Below, one piece after another: positions 9,032 through 19,173 of a stretch of DNA of 64,000 nt. Source of the stretch: Beijerinckiaceae bacterium (GTDB lineage: Bacteria; Pseudomonadota; Alphaproteobacteria; Rhizobiales; Beijerinckiaceae); assembly GCA_947452005.1 (NCBI GenBank), contig CANGBC010000002.1, forward strand, positions 1-64,000, written 5' to 3'. The notes below the pieces were generated by a model that had not been told where the DNA came from, did not search any database, and saw only the letters and a program-made list of their open reading frames with translations. The position numbers were made by a program, and so were the translations under genes. Positions within the stretch are counted from its first letter, which is position 1, and each line of letters begins with the position of its first letter.

Positions 9032-10032
9032 TGCTCTCGCGCACCGCAGACAATCTCTACTGGCTCTCCCGCTATATGGAGCGCGCCGATTTTCTGGCCC
9101 GTATCATTGATGCCGCCCAGCGCCTCGCCACTTTGCCCACCGCCTATGGCGGCACGGGCTCAGAGTGGGAGAGCACGCTCAATGCAGCGGGCGCATTGGA
9201 TGGCTATCGCGAACATATTGGCGCGGTCAATGAAACGAGCGCGATTTATTATCTGGCTTTCGATCCGCAAAACTCCTCTTCCATTTGCAATTGTCTCGAA
9301 TTTGCGCGCACCAATGCGCGCGCGGTGCGCACCGCACTGACCATTGAAATGTGGCAGTCGATCAACACCGCCTGGCTGGAGATGAAGCGTTTCCAGACCA
9401 TCTTCGGCAAGCCCGGAACGATTGATCGATTGGAACTGTCGCGCTTTCTGGATTTTGTCCGCAAAGCCTCGCTGGATTTCGATGGTTCGGCACATCGCAC
9501 CATGTTGCGCAATGATGCGCATTGGTTCTCGCGCCTTGGTCTTTACATGGAGCGCGCCGATACAACCGCGCGCATTCTGGATGTGAAATACAATGTGCTC
9601 TTGCCTGCGACCGAACAGGTGGGCGGCTCGCTCGACTATTTCCAATGGACCGCCATTTTGCGCGCGGTCTCGGCACTGACCGCCTACAACTGGGTCTACA
9701 AATCCTCGATCAAGCCGTGGTTTGTGGCGGATCTTCTGATCCTGCGCCCCGAAATGCCACGCTCATTGCGCTCCTGCTATGATGACATCGTGCGCCTGCT
9801 CGACAATATCGGCCGCGCCTATGGCAAGCAGGGCAAGGCGCAAGCCATGGCGCGCGAGACGCTGCACAAGCTCGAAAATGGCGACATGAAAGACGTGTTC
9901 GGCATGGGGCTGCATGAGTTTCTGACGCAATTCATCGAAGGCAATGACGGATTGGGTGCCGCCATTGGTGCGCAATATCTCGTCCATGACGATGAGGCCC
10001 TTTTTCAGGGGCAAATGCAGTCACAGGGTTAA
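9031..10032 (+). CDS. Alpha-E domain protein (DUF403)
   Basis: A 333-residue helical protein beginning MLSRTADNLYWLSRYMERAD, the family signature. A second ERADTTARILDVKYN motif lies near the middle. Its function is unknown; the family co-occurs with the circularly permuted ATP-grasp protein, and the ATGA overlap here supports a complex or a shared pathway. In many genomes a transglutaminase-like gene completes the set. Here none follows: a palindromic repeat and the thiC riboswitch come next. No membrane segment or signal peptide is seen. Confidence 0.9.
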   Translation: MLSRTADNLYWLSRYMERADFLARIIDAAQRLATLPTAYGGTGSEWESTLNAAGALDGYREHIGAVNETSAIYYLAFDPQNSSSICNCLEFARTNARAVRTALTIEMWQSINTAWLEMKRFQTIFGKPGTIDRLELSRFLDFVRKASLDFDGSAHRTMLRNDAHWFSRLGLYMERADTTARILDVKYNVLLPATEQVGGSLDYFQWTAILRAVSALTAYNWVYKSSIKPWFVADLLILRPEMPRSLRSCYDDIVRLLDNIGRAYGKQGKAQAMARETLHKLENGDMKDVFGMGLHEFLTQFIEGNDGLGAAIGAQYLVHDDEALFQGQMQSQG

Positions 10033-10040
10033 CGCAGCAT

Positions 10041-10121
10041 CGTCATTGCGAGCGCAGCGAAGCAATCCAGAGGCCTCACGCGGGGCTTTCTGGATTGCTT
10101 CGCCTACGGCTCGCAATGACG
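10041..10121. repeat. Dispersed palindromic repeat, copy 1
   Basis: The outer arms are CGTCATTGCGAGC and its complement. The inner arms are GCAATCCAG and CTGGATTGC, around a short variable loop. It folds into a long imperfect hairpin of about 81 bases. It lies between the alpha-E gene and the thiC riboswitch. Four further copies occur in this window. Confidence 0.85.
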
Positions 10122-10156
10122 GCCCTGCCCTTGCACCCATCCGCCCACAAGAGTAA

Positions 10157-12150
<1,994 letters not shown>

Positions 12151-12170
12151 AACTAACGCCTGCTCCTCGC

Positions 12171-12254
12171 CGTCATTGCGAGGAGCGCAAGCGACGAAGC
12201 AATCCAGAAGCACCACGTGCGACTCTGGATTGCTTCGCTGCGCTCGCAATGACG
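12171..12254. repeat. Dispersed palindromic repeat, copy 2
   Basis: Same family as the element at 10041-10121: outer arms CGTCATTGCGAG with GCTCGCAATGACG, and inner GCAATCCAGA with TCTGGATTGC. The loop contains CACGTG. It begins 20 bases after the thiC stop, where it may protect or end the thiC transcript. Confidence 0.85.
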
Positions 12255-12273
12255 ATCCCAATGAATTGGACCG

Positions 12274-13344
12274 ATGACCCAAACATCCCGCCGCACACTT
12301 CTCGCCGCCTCCGCAGCCGCCACGCTCGCAGCCCCTCACGTGGCACGCGCGCAAGCGCCGATCCGCTGGCGCATGATCACTTCGTGGACGAAGAACCTGC
12401 CCGGCCCCGGCGTCTCGGCAGAACGCCTCGCGCAACGCATCAACAAAATGAGCGGCGGGCGCATGCAGGTCGAGGTGTTTGCCGCTGGCTCCATCGTGCC
12501 AGCCTTTGGCGTGTTTGAAGCGATCTCAACAGGTGTCGCGGAAATGGGCCATACGGCCTCGTTCTTCTGGGACGGCAAAATGCCGGGTGCGGCTCTCTTC
12601 ACCACAGCGCCATTTGGCCTGCCGTCTGTTGAACACCAGACATGGATTGAGCAGCGCGGTGGCCAGCAATTGTGGGACGAATTTTATCGCCCCGCTGGCG
12701 TGCGTGGATTGCTCGCTGGCAACACCGGCCCCTCCATGGGCGGCTGGTTTCGCAAAGCCATCACATCGGTCGATGATCTGAAAGGCCTGCGCATACGCGT
12801 GCAAGGTCTGGGTGGCGAGGTTTACAAGGAACTGGGCGCAACACCGCAATCCATTCCTCCGGGCGACATTCTGCCAGCGCTTGAGCGCGGCACGATTGAT
12901 GCGGTGGAATTGCTCGCACCCGTCAATGACCAGCCGCTCGGCTTTCAGAAATACGCGCCCATCTACCACATGCCGGGCTTCAACAAGCCCAATGGCGCCG
13001 CCGAGGCTTTGCTCTCCATCCCCGCTTTCGAGAAATTGCCTGACGATCTGCGCGCCATTGTCGAGACCGCCTGCGCGGCCGAACATAATGCGGGCCTTGT
13101 GGAAGCGCAGGCCAGCAATGCGCAGGCGATTGTCGAACTCGTGGCCGCAGGCGCCAAGGTGACTGCCTTTCCGCCAGATGTCATCGCCGCCATGCGCGCC
13201 AAGACTCACGTGGTGCTGGATCGCAAAGCATCCGAGAGCGCATTTGCGGCGCGCATTGTTGGCTCCTATCGCGCCGCCATTGGTGCGGGGCGCAACTGGG
13301 CCTCCATTGAAGCCTATATGGCGCAGGTGCTGCGGCAGGCCTGA
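12274..13344 (+). CDS. TRAP transporter periplasmic binding protein (DctP/TakP-like)
   Basis: A 356-residue precursor with a twin-arginine signal: RRTLLAASAAATLAAPHVARA, cleaved near residue 28. The mature part carries the DctP-family pattern, including GNTGPSMGGWFRK (ligand-loop region), LKGLRIRVQGLGGEV and ERGTIDAVELLAPVND. These resemble TakP-type 2-oxoacid binding proteins. It would deliver an organic acid to a TRAP membrane complex. No DctQ or DctM membrane genes are in the window, so it is an orphan that must work with a complex encoded elsewhere. Its place before shikimate/quinate genes hints at an aromatic or hydroaromatic acid ligand, which is inference. Confidence 0.88.
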   Translation: MTQTSRRTLLAASAAATLAAPHVARAQAPIRWRMITSWTKNLPGPGVSAERLAQRINKMSGGRMQVEVFAAGSIVPAFGVFEAISTGVAEMGHTASFFWDGKMPGAALFTTAPFGLPSVEHQTWIEQRGGQQLWDEFYRPAGVRGLLAGNTGPSMGGWFRKAITSVDDLKGLRIRVQGLGGEVYKELGATPQSIPPGDILPALERGTIDAVELLAPVNDQPLGFQKYAPIYHMPGFNKPNGAAEALLSIPAFEKLPDDLRAIVETACAAEHNAGLVEAQASNAQAIVELVAAGAKVTAFPPDVIAAMRAKTHVVLDRKASESAFAARIVGSYRAAIGAGRNWASIEAYMAQVLRQA

Positions 13345-13450
13345 GCCAGAGCGACAGGCCAAAGGTCAAACTCGACGGACGCGCCTTGAGCCGCTAGAAC
13401 CCCGCTAACCCCGAACCGGGGGCAGAGCCGTTTCCACTTCGAGATTCTTC

Positions 13451-14293
13451 ATGGCGCATCCTGACCGTTACCTTCTTGCCGGCGTCATGGGCTGGCCCGT
13501 GATGCATTCGCGCTCGCCGATGATGCACAATTACTGGTTCAAGACGCACAATCTGGCGGGCACCTATCTGCCGCTGGCGGTTGAACCTGACGGTATCGGC
13601 CCTGCGCTGAAGGCGCTGCAGCCGTTAGGCTTCGCCGGCTGCAATCTGACGATCCCGCATAAAGAAACCGCCATGACCTTCATGGACGAGATTGACGAGA
13701 CGGCGAAGCGCATCGGTGCGATCTCTTGCGTCGTCGTGCGCAAGGATGGTTCGCTGAAGGGCTCCAACAACGACGGCTATGGCTATATCAACAGCATTCT
13801 CGAAGAAGTGCCGGAGTGGAAAGCCGACAGCGGCCCTGTCGTGATCATGGGTGCGGGTGGCGGCGCGCGTGCCGTCTCGCTGTCGCTCGCAGATCGCGGC
13901 GCGAAAGATATTCGCATCATCAATCGCTCGCCGGAACGCGCACAAGGCCTGGCGCGCGAGTTTGGCGCACCGATCACAGCTGTGGCTTGGGAAGATCGTC
14001 ACGCTGCGCTCGAAGACGCAGCCATGGTGGTGAACACCACAAGCCAAGGCATGGTCGGACAAAGCGCACTCGACCTGTCGCTCGCCAAATTGCCCAAGCA
14101 CGCTTTGGTCTCAGATATTGTCTATATTCCGAAAGAGACGCCGCTTTTGAAAGAAGCGCGCGAGCGCGGCAACAAGACCGTCAACGGCCTTGGCATGCTG
14201 CTGCACCAAGGCCGCCCGGCGTTTCGCGACTGGTTTGGCATTGAGCCAAAAGTGACGCCAGAATTGCGCGCCATGATGGAAGCGACGATTTGA
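13451..14293 (+). CDS. aroE: Shikimate (quinate) dehydrogenase family protein
   Basis: A 280-residue NAD(P)-dependent dehydrogenase that interconverts 3-dehydroshikimate and shikimate. It has the substrate serines in SRSPMMHN, the catalytic lysine in NLTIPHKE (Lys71) and the catalytic aspartate in NNDGYGY (Asp108). The Rossmann loop is GAGGGARAV, with NRSPERA after strand 2, which favours NADP. The gene lies next to quiC, which uses 3-dehydroshikimate, so a catabolic role with shikimate or quinate is plausible. A housekeeping aroE function cannot be excluded, because no other aro gene is nearby. A palindromic repeat follows the stop. Confidence 0.88.
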   Translation: MAHPDRYLLAGVMGWPVMHSRSPMMHNYWFKTHNLAGTYLPLAVEPDGIGPALKALQPLGFAGCNLTIPHKETAMTFMDEIDETAKRIGAISCVVVRKDGSLKGSNNDGYGYINSILEEVPEWKADSGPVVIMGAGGGARAVSLSLADRGAKDIRIINRSPERAQGLAREFGAPITAVAWEDRHAALEDAAMVVNTTSQGMVGQSALDLSLAKLPKHALVSDIVYIPKETPLLKEARERGNKTVNGLGMLLHQGRPAFRDWFGIEPKVTPELRAMMEATI

Positions 14294-14308
14294 CGAAGCC
14301 AAAGGCTT

Positions 14309-14393
14309 CGTCATTGCGAGGAGCCGCAGGCGACGCGGCAATCCAGAGCCACATGTGAGGCCTCTGGATTGCTTCGCTTTGCTCGCAATGACG
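14309..14393. repeat. Dispersed palindromic repeat, copy 3
   Basis: Same family: CGTCATTGCGAG and CTCGCAATGACG outer arms, GCAATCCAGAG and CTCTGGATTGC inner arms, with CACATGTG in the loop. It lies between the convergent aroE and class II aldolase genes. Confidence 0.85.
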
Positions 14394-14406
14394 GCGTATT
14401 AAGCCG

Positions 14407-15081
14407 TCACCCCGTCACCTTCGAGCGGTAATGATCCCAGGTCTTCTGGAACAAGCTCGTTGACCAGAGCTTTTCGTAGCAAGCCTTCTTTTCTTCTTCC
14501 GAAAATTCGTAAGGCTCGCCCAGCTGCTCGGCCATATATTGGCGATAGCAATTTTCTTCGACGTAAGCTGCGAGCGCGAAGCACTCGATCATATTTGTGC
14601 CGACAATCGTCACGCCATGTGATTTCAGCAAAACCGCCGGACGCTTGCCCAATGTTTGCGCGAGGCGCTCGCCCATCGGCTTGGTGTTGACCGACATCGG
14701 CGTGTTCATCACCGGCATATCGCCCAGCAAAACGCCCTGCGCATAAACATGCTTGTAGGGCTTGCCGACCATGGTCAGAAAGGTCGACCATTTGGGATGC
14801 GTATGCGCCACCGCCTGCACATCGGGGCGCGCGCGGTAGATTTCGGTATGGATGTGAAACTCGAGCGGCGGCTTGCCTTTGCCTGAAACCACATTGCCAT
14901 CCATGTCGATCTCGACAAGATCATCCTGCGTCATCAGTCCCTTCACTGCCGAGCCATTGTTGATCAGGAGATTGTCGCCATAGCGGATGGAGACATGGCC
15001 GTTGTGATCGATGATATCCGCCTTTTCCAGCATGCGGATGCAATCAACCAGCTCTTGGCGCGGATCATTCTTCTGCGACAT
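14407..15081 (-). CDS. Class II aldolase/adducin family protein A
   Basis: A 224-residue zinc-dependent aldolase or decarboxylase of the fuculose-aldolase superfamily. The metal-binding histidines are in AVAHTHPKWSTF and KSHGVTIVG, and the N-terminal DHNGHVSIRYGDNLLI block matches the family. Members cleave sugar phosphates, and some decarboxylate aromatic acids such as 3,4-dihydroxyphthalate; the local aromatic genes favour the second type here, but the sequence does not settle it. It lies 12 bases after a second, distinct class II aldolase-family gene, so the two are co-transcribed. The last residues (TWDHYRSKVTG) resemble other small members. Confidence 0.85.
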   Translation of the reverse strand: MSQKNDPRQELVDCIRMLEKADIIDHNGHVSIRYGDNLLINNGSAVKGLMTQDDLVEIDMDGNVVSGKGKPPLEFHIHTEIYRARPDVQAVAHTHPKWSTFLTMVGKPYKHVYAQGVLLGDMPVMNTPMSVNTKPMGERLAQTLGKRPAVLLKSHGVTIVGTNMIECFALAAYVEENCYRQYMAEQLGEPYEFSEEEKKACYEKLWSTSLFQKTWDHYRSKVTG

Positions 15082-15093
15082 ATCAAACCTCTT

Positions 15094-15891
15094 TTAGAAA
15101 CCGACGCGGGATTTCCACAAATCCCAGGCGCGGAAGCCCGCATTTCTGTTCACTTCATCGGCCAGACGACCCTCGTCCGGCGAGAGTGCTGCAATATGAC
15201 CGCCCAGCATGGTGGCGGTGACCTGCATGCGCGCGTTCAATTCCGTATAGACCGCGCGGAAAACCGCCGTCTGCAGATCAGGGCCCGTGGCCACAGACCC
15301 ATGCGCGCGCATCAGCACAATATCCTTATCTGCCAGCACAGCCGAGAGCGCGTCGCCCTTGGCATTGTTGCCCACCAACATGTCGGTCGCGCCAAACTTT
15401 TCTGAAATATCAAAAGTCGGCACACCGCGCGCGATGAAAGCCGCATTGTGGAACATGGCCTGCAGGGGGCGACCTGTCAGACCGAAGGGAATGACATTGG
15501 GCGAATGCGAATGGGCGACCGCGTTAATGTCGGGACGTGCGCGATAGATGGAGCCGTGGATGAAACGCTCCAAGAATGAACCAAACCCACGCGCGTCCAC
15601 ACATTCGCATTCCAGATCATATTCGAGAATATCTTCGGGCGTCACAAGCGCAGGCGCCAATGAGCGCGACATCAGGAAGCGATTGGGATCGTGCGGGTGG
15701 CGCATGGAGACATGGCCGAACCCGTCAACCACGCCCTGATCGGCCAGAATACGGCTGGCAGCAGCAATATCCTTGAAGACAGAGGCATCAACCTTGCCGC
15801 CCGACTTGGGTGCTGGCGCACCCGAGGCGATGTCAGCTGGCGAGCGCAGATAGGAAAGGCCTGAATGACAGGCGCAGCGGAAGAGTCTCAT
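15094..15891 (-). CDS. Class II aldolase/adducin family protein B
   Basis: A 265-residue second member of the same superfamily, clearly diverged from its downstream neighbour. The metal histidines are in AVAHSHSPNV and MRAHGSVATG, and GFGHVSMRHPHDPNRF is the N-terminal family block. The first 30 residues, including CACHSG, are not part of the known domain. Even so, the ATG at 15891 has a good ribosome-binding site (AAGGGGAAA), so this start is probably real. It sits between quiC and aldolase A in one reverse-strand run. A heteromeric enzyme with protein A, or two successive steps, are both possible. Confidence 0.83.
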   Translation of the reverse strand: MRLFRCACHSGLSYLRSPADIASGAPAPKSGGKVDASVFKDIAAASRILADQGVVDGFGHVSMRHPHDPNRFLMSRSLAPALVTPEDILEYDLECECVDARGFGSFLERFIHGSIYRARPDINAVAHSHSPNVIPFGLTGRPLQAMFHNAAFIARGVPTFDISEKFGATDMLVGNNAKGDALSAVLADKDIVLMRAHGSVATGPDLQTAVFRAVYTELNARMQVTATMLGGHIAALSPDEGRLADEVNRNAGFRAWDLWKSRVGF

Positions 15892-15922
15892 GTCGTTTCC
15901 CCTTTTATATTTTCAGTAGCGC

Positions 15923-16008
15923 CGTCATTGCGAGGAGCGAAGCGACGAAGCAATCCATAAGGCCGCACGTGGGGCTTTCTGGATTGCTTCGCTTCGCTCG
16001 CAATGACG
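15923..16008. repeat. Dispersed palindromic repeat, copy 4
   Basis: Same family as at 10041, with CGTCATTGCGAGGAGCG opening and CGCTCGCAATGACG closing. It lies between quiC and class II aldolase B, inside what otherwise looks like one operon, so it may process or attenuate the transcript. Confidence 0.85.
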
Positions 16009-16015
16009 AGAAAAA

Positions 16016-17908
16016 TTACCATCCCATGCGTTCTTGTTCCGCGACCTGCGAGGCCAGACGCACGGGCGTGTTGGCTGCACCAAACAGCTCGTAATTCCTG
16101 CGCTCCACGATCTCGAAGAAGAAGGTCTTCTCAAAGGTCGCCGTATAAATCTGAAAGAAATCGCCTGAGCGATTGCGATCATAGAGGATGCCGTATGTGC
16201 GCATCTGCTCGATGAGATCATTGTCGAGATCAACAAAACGCGCCGACAGGTCTTCGTAATAATTGTTCGGAATGGTCAGAAACTTCACGCCGCGCGCAAC
16301 AGCGGCTTCGACAAAGGCGAAGATGTCGCCTGTCTCCAGTGCAATATGCTGCACGCCTGAACCACCAAAGGCATCGATGAAGCGCGAGACGGCCGTTGAG
16401 CCGCCATCGGCAATGTTGAGCGGAATGCGCAATGTGCTGGAGGGCGAGCGGATCACGCGGCTGTAGAAAGCGCCATATGGGTCGGCCACTTCCACCTGCG
16501 GATCATTCACCAGACCCAGCACGCTTTTGTAGAAGGTCATCCAGGACAGGAATTCAGAGCGGCGCAGCACGTTCGAAAAATGGTCAAAACATTTCAGCGA
16601 ACCCGGTGCTTCAGCCTTGTCGAAAACAAAGTCGCGATCCCAATTGGTCTGCGCTCCTTCTTGGCGCGCACCCATGAAATAGATCAGCGAATTTTCAACG
16701 CCAGCCACCGCCGGAATAAGATCTTCACCCGGCCCGATGCGGCCGAAATAGGTCGGAGCGCCAAGCGCATTGGCACGCTCCAGCGCGCGCTCGGGATTGT
16801 CAAAGCGCAAGCCCAGCGCGCACATGGATGTGCCATGCAGCAGCCCAAAGGCATGCGCAAAACCATCCTGCTCGCTGTTGACGACAATGTTGAGATCATT
16901 CTGGCGATAGAGATCAACCTCTTTCGAGCGATGGCGCGCCACACGTGTGAAGCCCAGACCTTCCAGCAGCCCAACAAAGGACCCCGGACCCGATGAGCCC
17001 GTGGTGAATTCGACAAATTCAATGCCACCAATAGGTGAGGCTTCCGGCAATTCGCCGCCGATGCGCAAGGGGGCCAGCCCCTGCGCGATGCGACCCTGAT
17101 CCAGTGTCTCACCCGCAATCTGCAACGAACGCATGCCGTCTTGCGCAATCATGGCTGCGGGCGCGCCACGGAAATGATCGTTGAAAGCCTCCAGCGAGAC
17201 AGGGCCGCGATAGCCCGTCTTCATCACGCAGTCGAGAAACTCCGCCACAGGGTGATCGCCTTGGCCCGGAAAGCAGCGGTGATGGCGCGACAGCGACATC
17301 GGATCCATAAGGATGCCCGGCGCGTCTGACAGCTGCACAAGACCAATTCGGGCGGCTGGAATATCAGCCAGCGGCGCGAGCGGATTTTTGTTGGCGCAAA
17401 TGTGGAAACTATCCAGCACGATGCCGAGGTTGGGCTTGTCGGCCAGGCAGACCAGCTCATAGGCCTGCATCCAGTCTTTCACATAGCGGCCCCAGGCGAG
17501 CGCCTCATAGCCCAGACGAAAGCCGCGCTGCGCGGCGCGATCCGCCAACTCGGCCAGATCAGCGGCGGCGCGATGCTTGTCATCCACACTGTCTTCGGAG
17601 ACCGAGGAGCACATGCCTAAAAAGCGCGTGCCCAATTCTTCCATCAGGTCGAATTTGCGCTCGGCGCGGTCGAAATTGCGCGCCCGCATGGGCTCGGGCA
17701 TGGATTCAAAATCGCGCAGCGGCTGCAGACCGATGATCTCAAGGCCCAGATCCTGACAGCGCGCGCGCACATCCTTGGGCTTGCCGGAGAAGAAGGTCAG
17801 GTCGTTTTCAAAGATCTCGACGGCGCGAAACCCGGCCCTGGCCACGGCAGCCAGTTTCGCTTCCAGCGTGCCTCCCATGGAGACGGTAGCGATGGACCAA
17901 CGAAGCAT
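16016..17908 (-). CDS. quiC: 3-Dehydroshikimate dehydratase, two-domain (QuiC type)
   Basis: About 630 residues. The N-terminal half is a xylose-isomerase-like TIM barrel (IATVSMGGTLEAKLAAVARA, GYEALAWGRYVKDW, LDSFHI, HHRCFPGQGDHPVAEF, SLEAFND). The C-terminal half is a 4-hydroxyphenylpyruvate-dioxygenase-like vicinal oxygen chelate domain (GVQHIALETGD). This architecture matches the Pseudomonas QuiC1 enzymes, in which the N-terminal domain dehydrates 3-dehydroshikimate to protocatechuate. Reading is open to 17953, but the ATG at 17908 follows an AAGGAAA ribosome-binding site and starts the conserved domain. It heads a reverse-strand unit with the two aldolase-family genes, facing aroE. Confidence 0.9.
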   Translation of the reverse strand: MLRWSIATVSMGGTLEAKLAAVARAGFRAVEIFENDLTFFSGKPKDVRARCQDLGLEIIGLQPLRDFESMPEPMRARNFDRAERKFDLMEELGTRFLGMCSSVSEDSVDDKHRAAADLAELADRAAQRGFRLGYEALAWGRYVKDWMQAYELVCLADKPNLGIVLDSFHICANKNPLAPLADIPAARIGLVQLSDAPGILMDPMSLSRHHRCFPGQGDHPVAEFLDCVMKTGYRGPVSLEAFNDHFRGAPAAMIAQDGMRSLQIAGETLDQGRIAQGLAPLRIGGELPEASPIGGIEFVEFTTGSSGPGSFVGLLEGLGFTRVARHRSKEVDLYRQNDLNIVVNSEQDGFAHAFGLLHGTSMCALGLRFDNPERALERANALGAPTYFGRIGPGEDLIPAVAGVENSLIYFMGARQEGAQTNWDRDFVFDKAEAPGSLKCFDHFSNVLRRSEFLSWMTFYKSVLGLVNDPQVEVADPYGAFYSRVIRSPSSTLRIPLNIADGGSTAVSRFIDAFGGSGVQHIALETGDIFAFVEAAVARGVKFLTIPNNYYEDLSARFVDLDNDLIEQMRTYGILYDRNRSGDFFQIYTATFEKTFFFEIVERRNYELFGAANTPVRLASQVAEQERMGW

Positions 17909-18092
17909 GCGGGTTTCCTTAGCAGGGCGGCGGTCAGATTCTTCTGATTTCAAAGCATAAAGGGCTCTGCATGTCCCCGCAATGACGCCCTCCCCATATT
18001 CCCCATGGCCGCCCTTTCATGTATCAGAACCGGGACGGTCCGCGCCCCAAAGGCACAAGACCCGCAAAAACAAGCTTTGGAGGGGTGGATAG

Positions 18093-19079
18093 ATGAGCCA
18101 GTTGAAACTCAGCATCGCGACGACCGATTACGACCATTTCCGCGATTTCCGCATGGGCCTCGTCAAGGCCGAGGGCATTGACCACAATTGGCTGACGCTG
18201 GGTCACCATGAAATCTTCGCCCGACAGACTTTTAACCGTGAATTCGACGTCAGCGAATTGTCCTTTGCAAAGTTCTCGACCCAGATAACCCGCGATGATT
18301 GCGACATTGTCGGCCTGCCGGTGGTCTGCTCGCGTCTGTTCCGCTTCTCGTCCTTCTATGTGAACAAGAATTCCGGCATCAAGACGATTGGCGACCTGAA
18401 GGGCAAGCGCGTCGGCTCGCCGGAATGGGCGCACTCGGCCGCCGTCTATATGCGCGGCTGGATGCACAATGATTGCGGCGTGAAGCTGACGGATGTGCAT
18501 TGGTATCAGGCGGGTGCCAATGCGCCGGGCCGTATTGAAAAGGTCGAGCTGAATTTGCCGGAAGGCCTCAAGCTTACCCGCGTGGCTGACAAGTCACTCT
18601 CGGAAATGCTGGCCTCGGGCGAAATCGATTGCGCGATCATCGCGCGCCCGCCCACCTGCTTCCTGGAAGGCGACCCGAATGTCGTGCGCCTCTTCCCCGA
18701 ATATCTCGAGATGGAAGAAGATTATTACGCCAAGACCAAGGTCTGGCCGATCATGCATATCATCGCGATGAAGAAGTCCATCGTGGACGAAAACCCGTGG
18801 GTGCCGCGCAACCTCTACAATGCGTTTGTCGAGTCAAAGAATCGCTCCATCGAGCGCCTGTTTGATCCGGCTGTGTCGCGCTATCCGCTGCCGTGGCTGC
18901 CGACCTATGCGCGCCGCATGCGCGACATGATGGGCGACACATTCCCCTTCGGCATTGATGAAAACCGCGCCACTTGGGAACAGATGCTGCTCTATACCTA
19001 TCAGCAGGGCATTGCTCACAAGCACGTCAAGCCGGAGGATATTTTCCCGGCGAGCACGGGCACCAAGATCATCGTCTAA
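18093..19079 (+). CDS. 4,5-Dihydroxyphthalate decarboxylase-like protein
   Basis: A 328-residue protein resembling Pht5-type decarboxylases: an N-terminal KLSIATTDYDHFRDF, then KAEGIDHNWLTL, EFDVSELSFAKF, RFSSFYVNKNSGI and LKGKRVGSPEWA. The fold is that of periplasmic NMT1-type binding proteins, but no signal peptide is present, so it is cytoplasmic, as expected of the enzyme branch. Relatives decarboxylate 4,5-dihydroxyphthalate to protocatechuate; many homologues have untested substrates. It is followed by a clear terminator and then a third class II aldolase-family gene. It is divergent from quiC, with 184 bases between the starts for the two promoters. Confidence 0.8.
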   Translation: MSQLKLSIATTDYDHFRDFRMGLVKAEGIDHNWLTLGHHEIFARQTFNREFDVSELSFAKFSTQITRDDCDIVGLPVVCSRLFRFSSFYVNKNSGIKTIGDLKGKRVGSPEWAHSAAVYMRGWMHNDCGVKLTDVHWYQAGANAPGRIEKVELNLPEGLKLTRVADKSLSEMLASGEIDCAIIARPPTCFLEGDPNVVRLFPEYLEMEEDYYAKTKVWPIMHIIAMKKSIVDENPWVPRNLYNAFVESKNRSIERLFDPAVSRYPLPWLPTYARRMRDMMGDTFPFGIDENRATWEQMLLYTYQQGIAHKHVKPEDIFPASTGTKIIV

Positions 19080-19090
19080 ACTGACGATCC

Positions 19091-19124
19091 AACCGCCGGC
19101 CCCACAGGTCGGCGGTTTCTTTTT
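19091..19124 (+). terminator. Intrinsic terminator after the decarboxylase-like gene
   Basis: Stem AACCGCC (19091-19097) with GGCGGTT (19111-19117), with possible extra pairs inside, followed by TTTCTTTTT. It separates the decarboxylase-like gene from the next class II aldolase-family gene. Confidence 0.8.
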
Positions 19125-19173
19125 CAAGACACAAGAAACCATTCCAACAACAAGAAAAACGGGAGACTCCGAT

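Noticed and set aside
17971-17986. A sixth copy of the palindromic repeat
   Set aside because: Only a GCAATGACG half-arm is present, with no inner arms, so it may be a decayed copy or chance.
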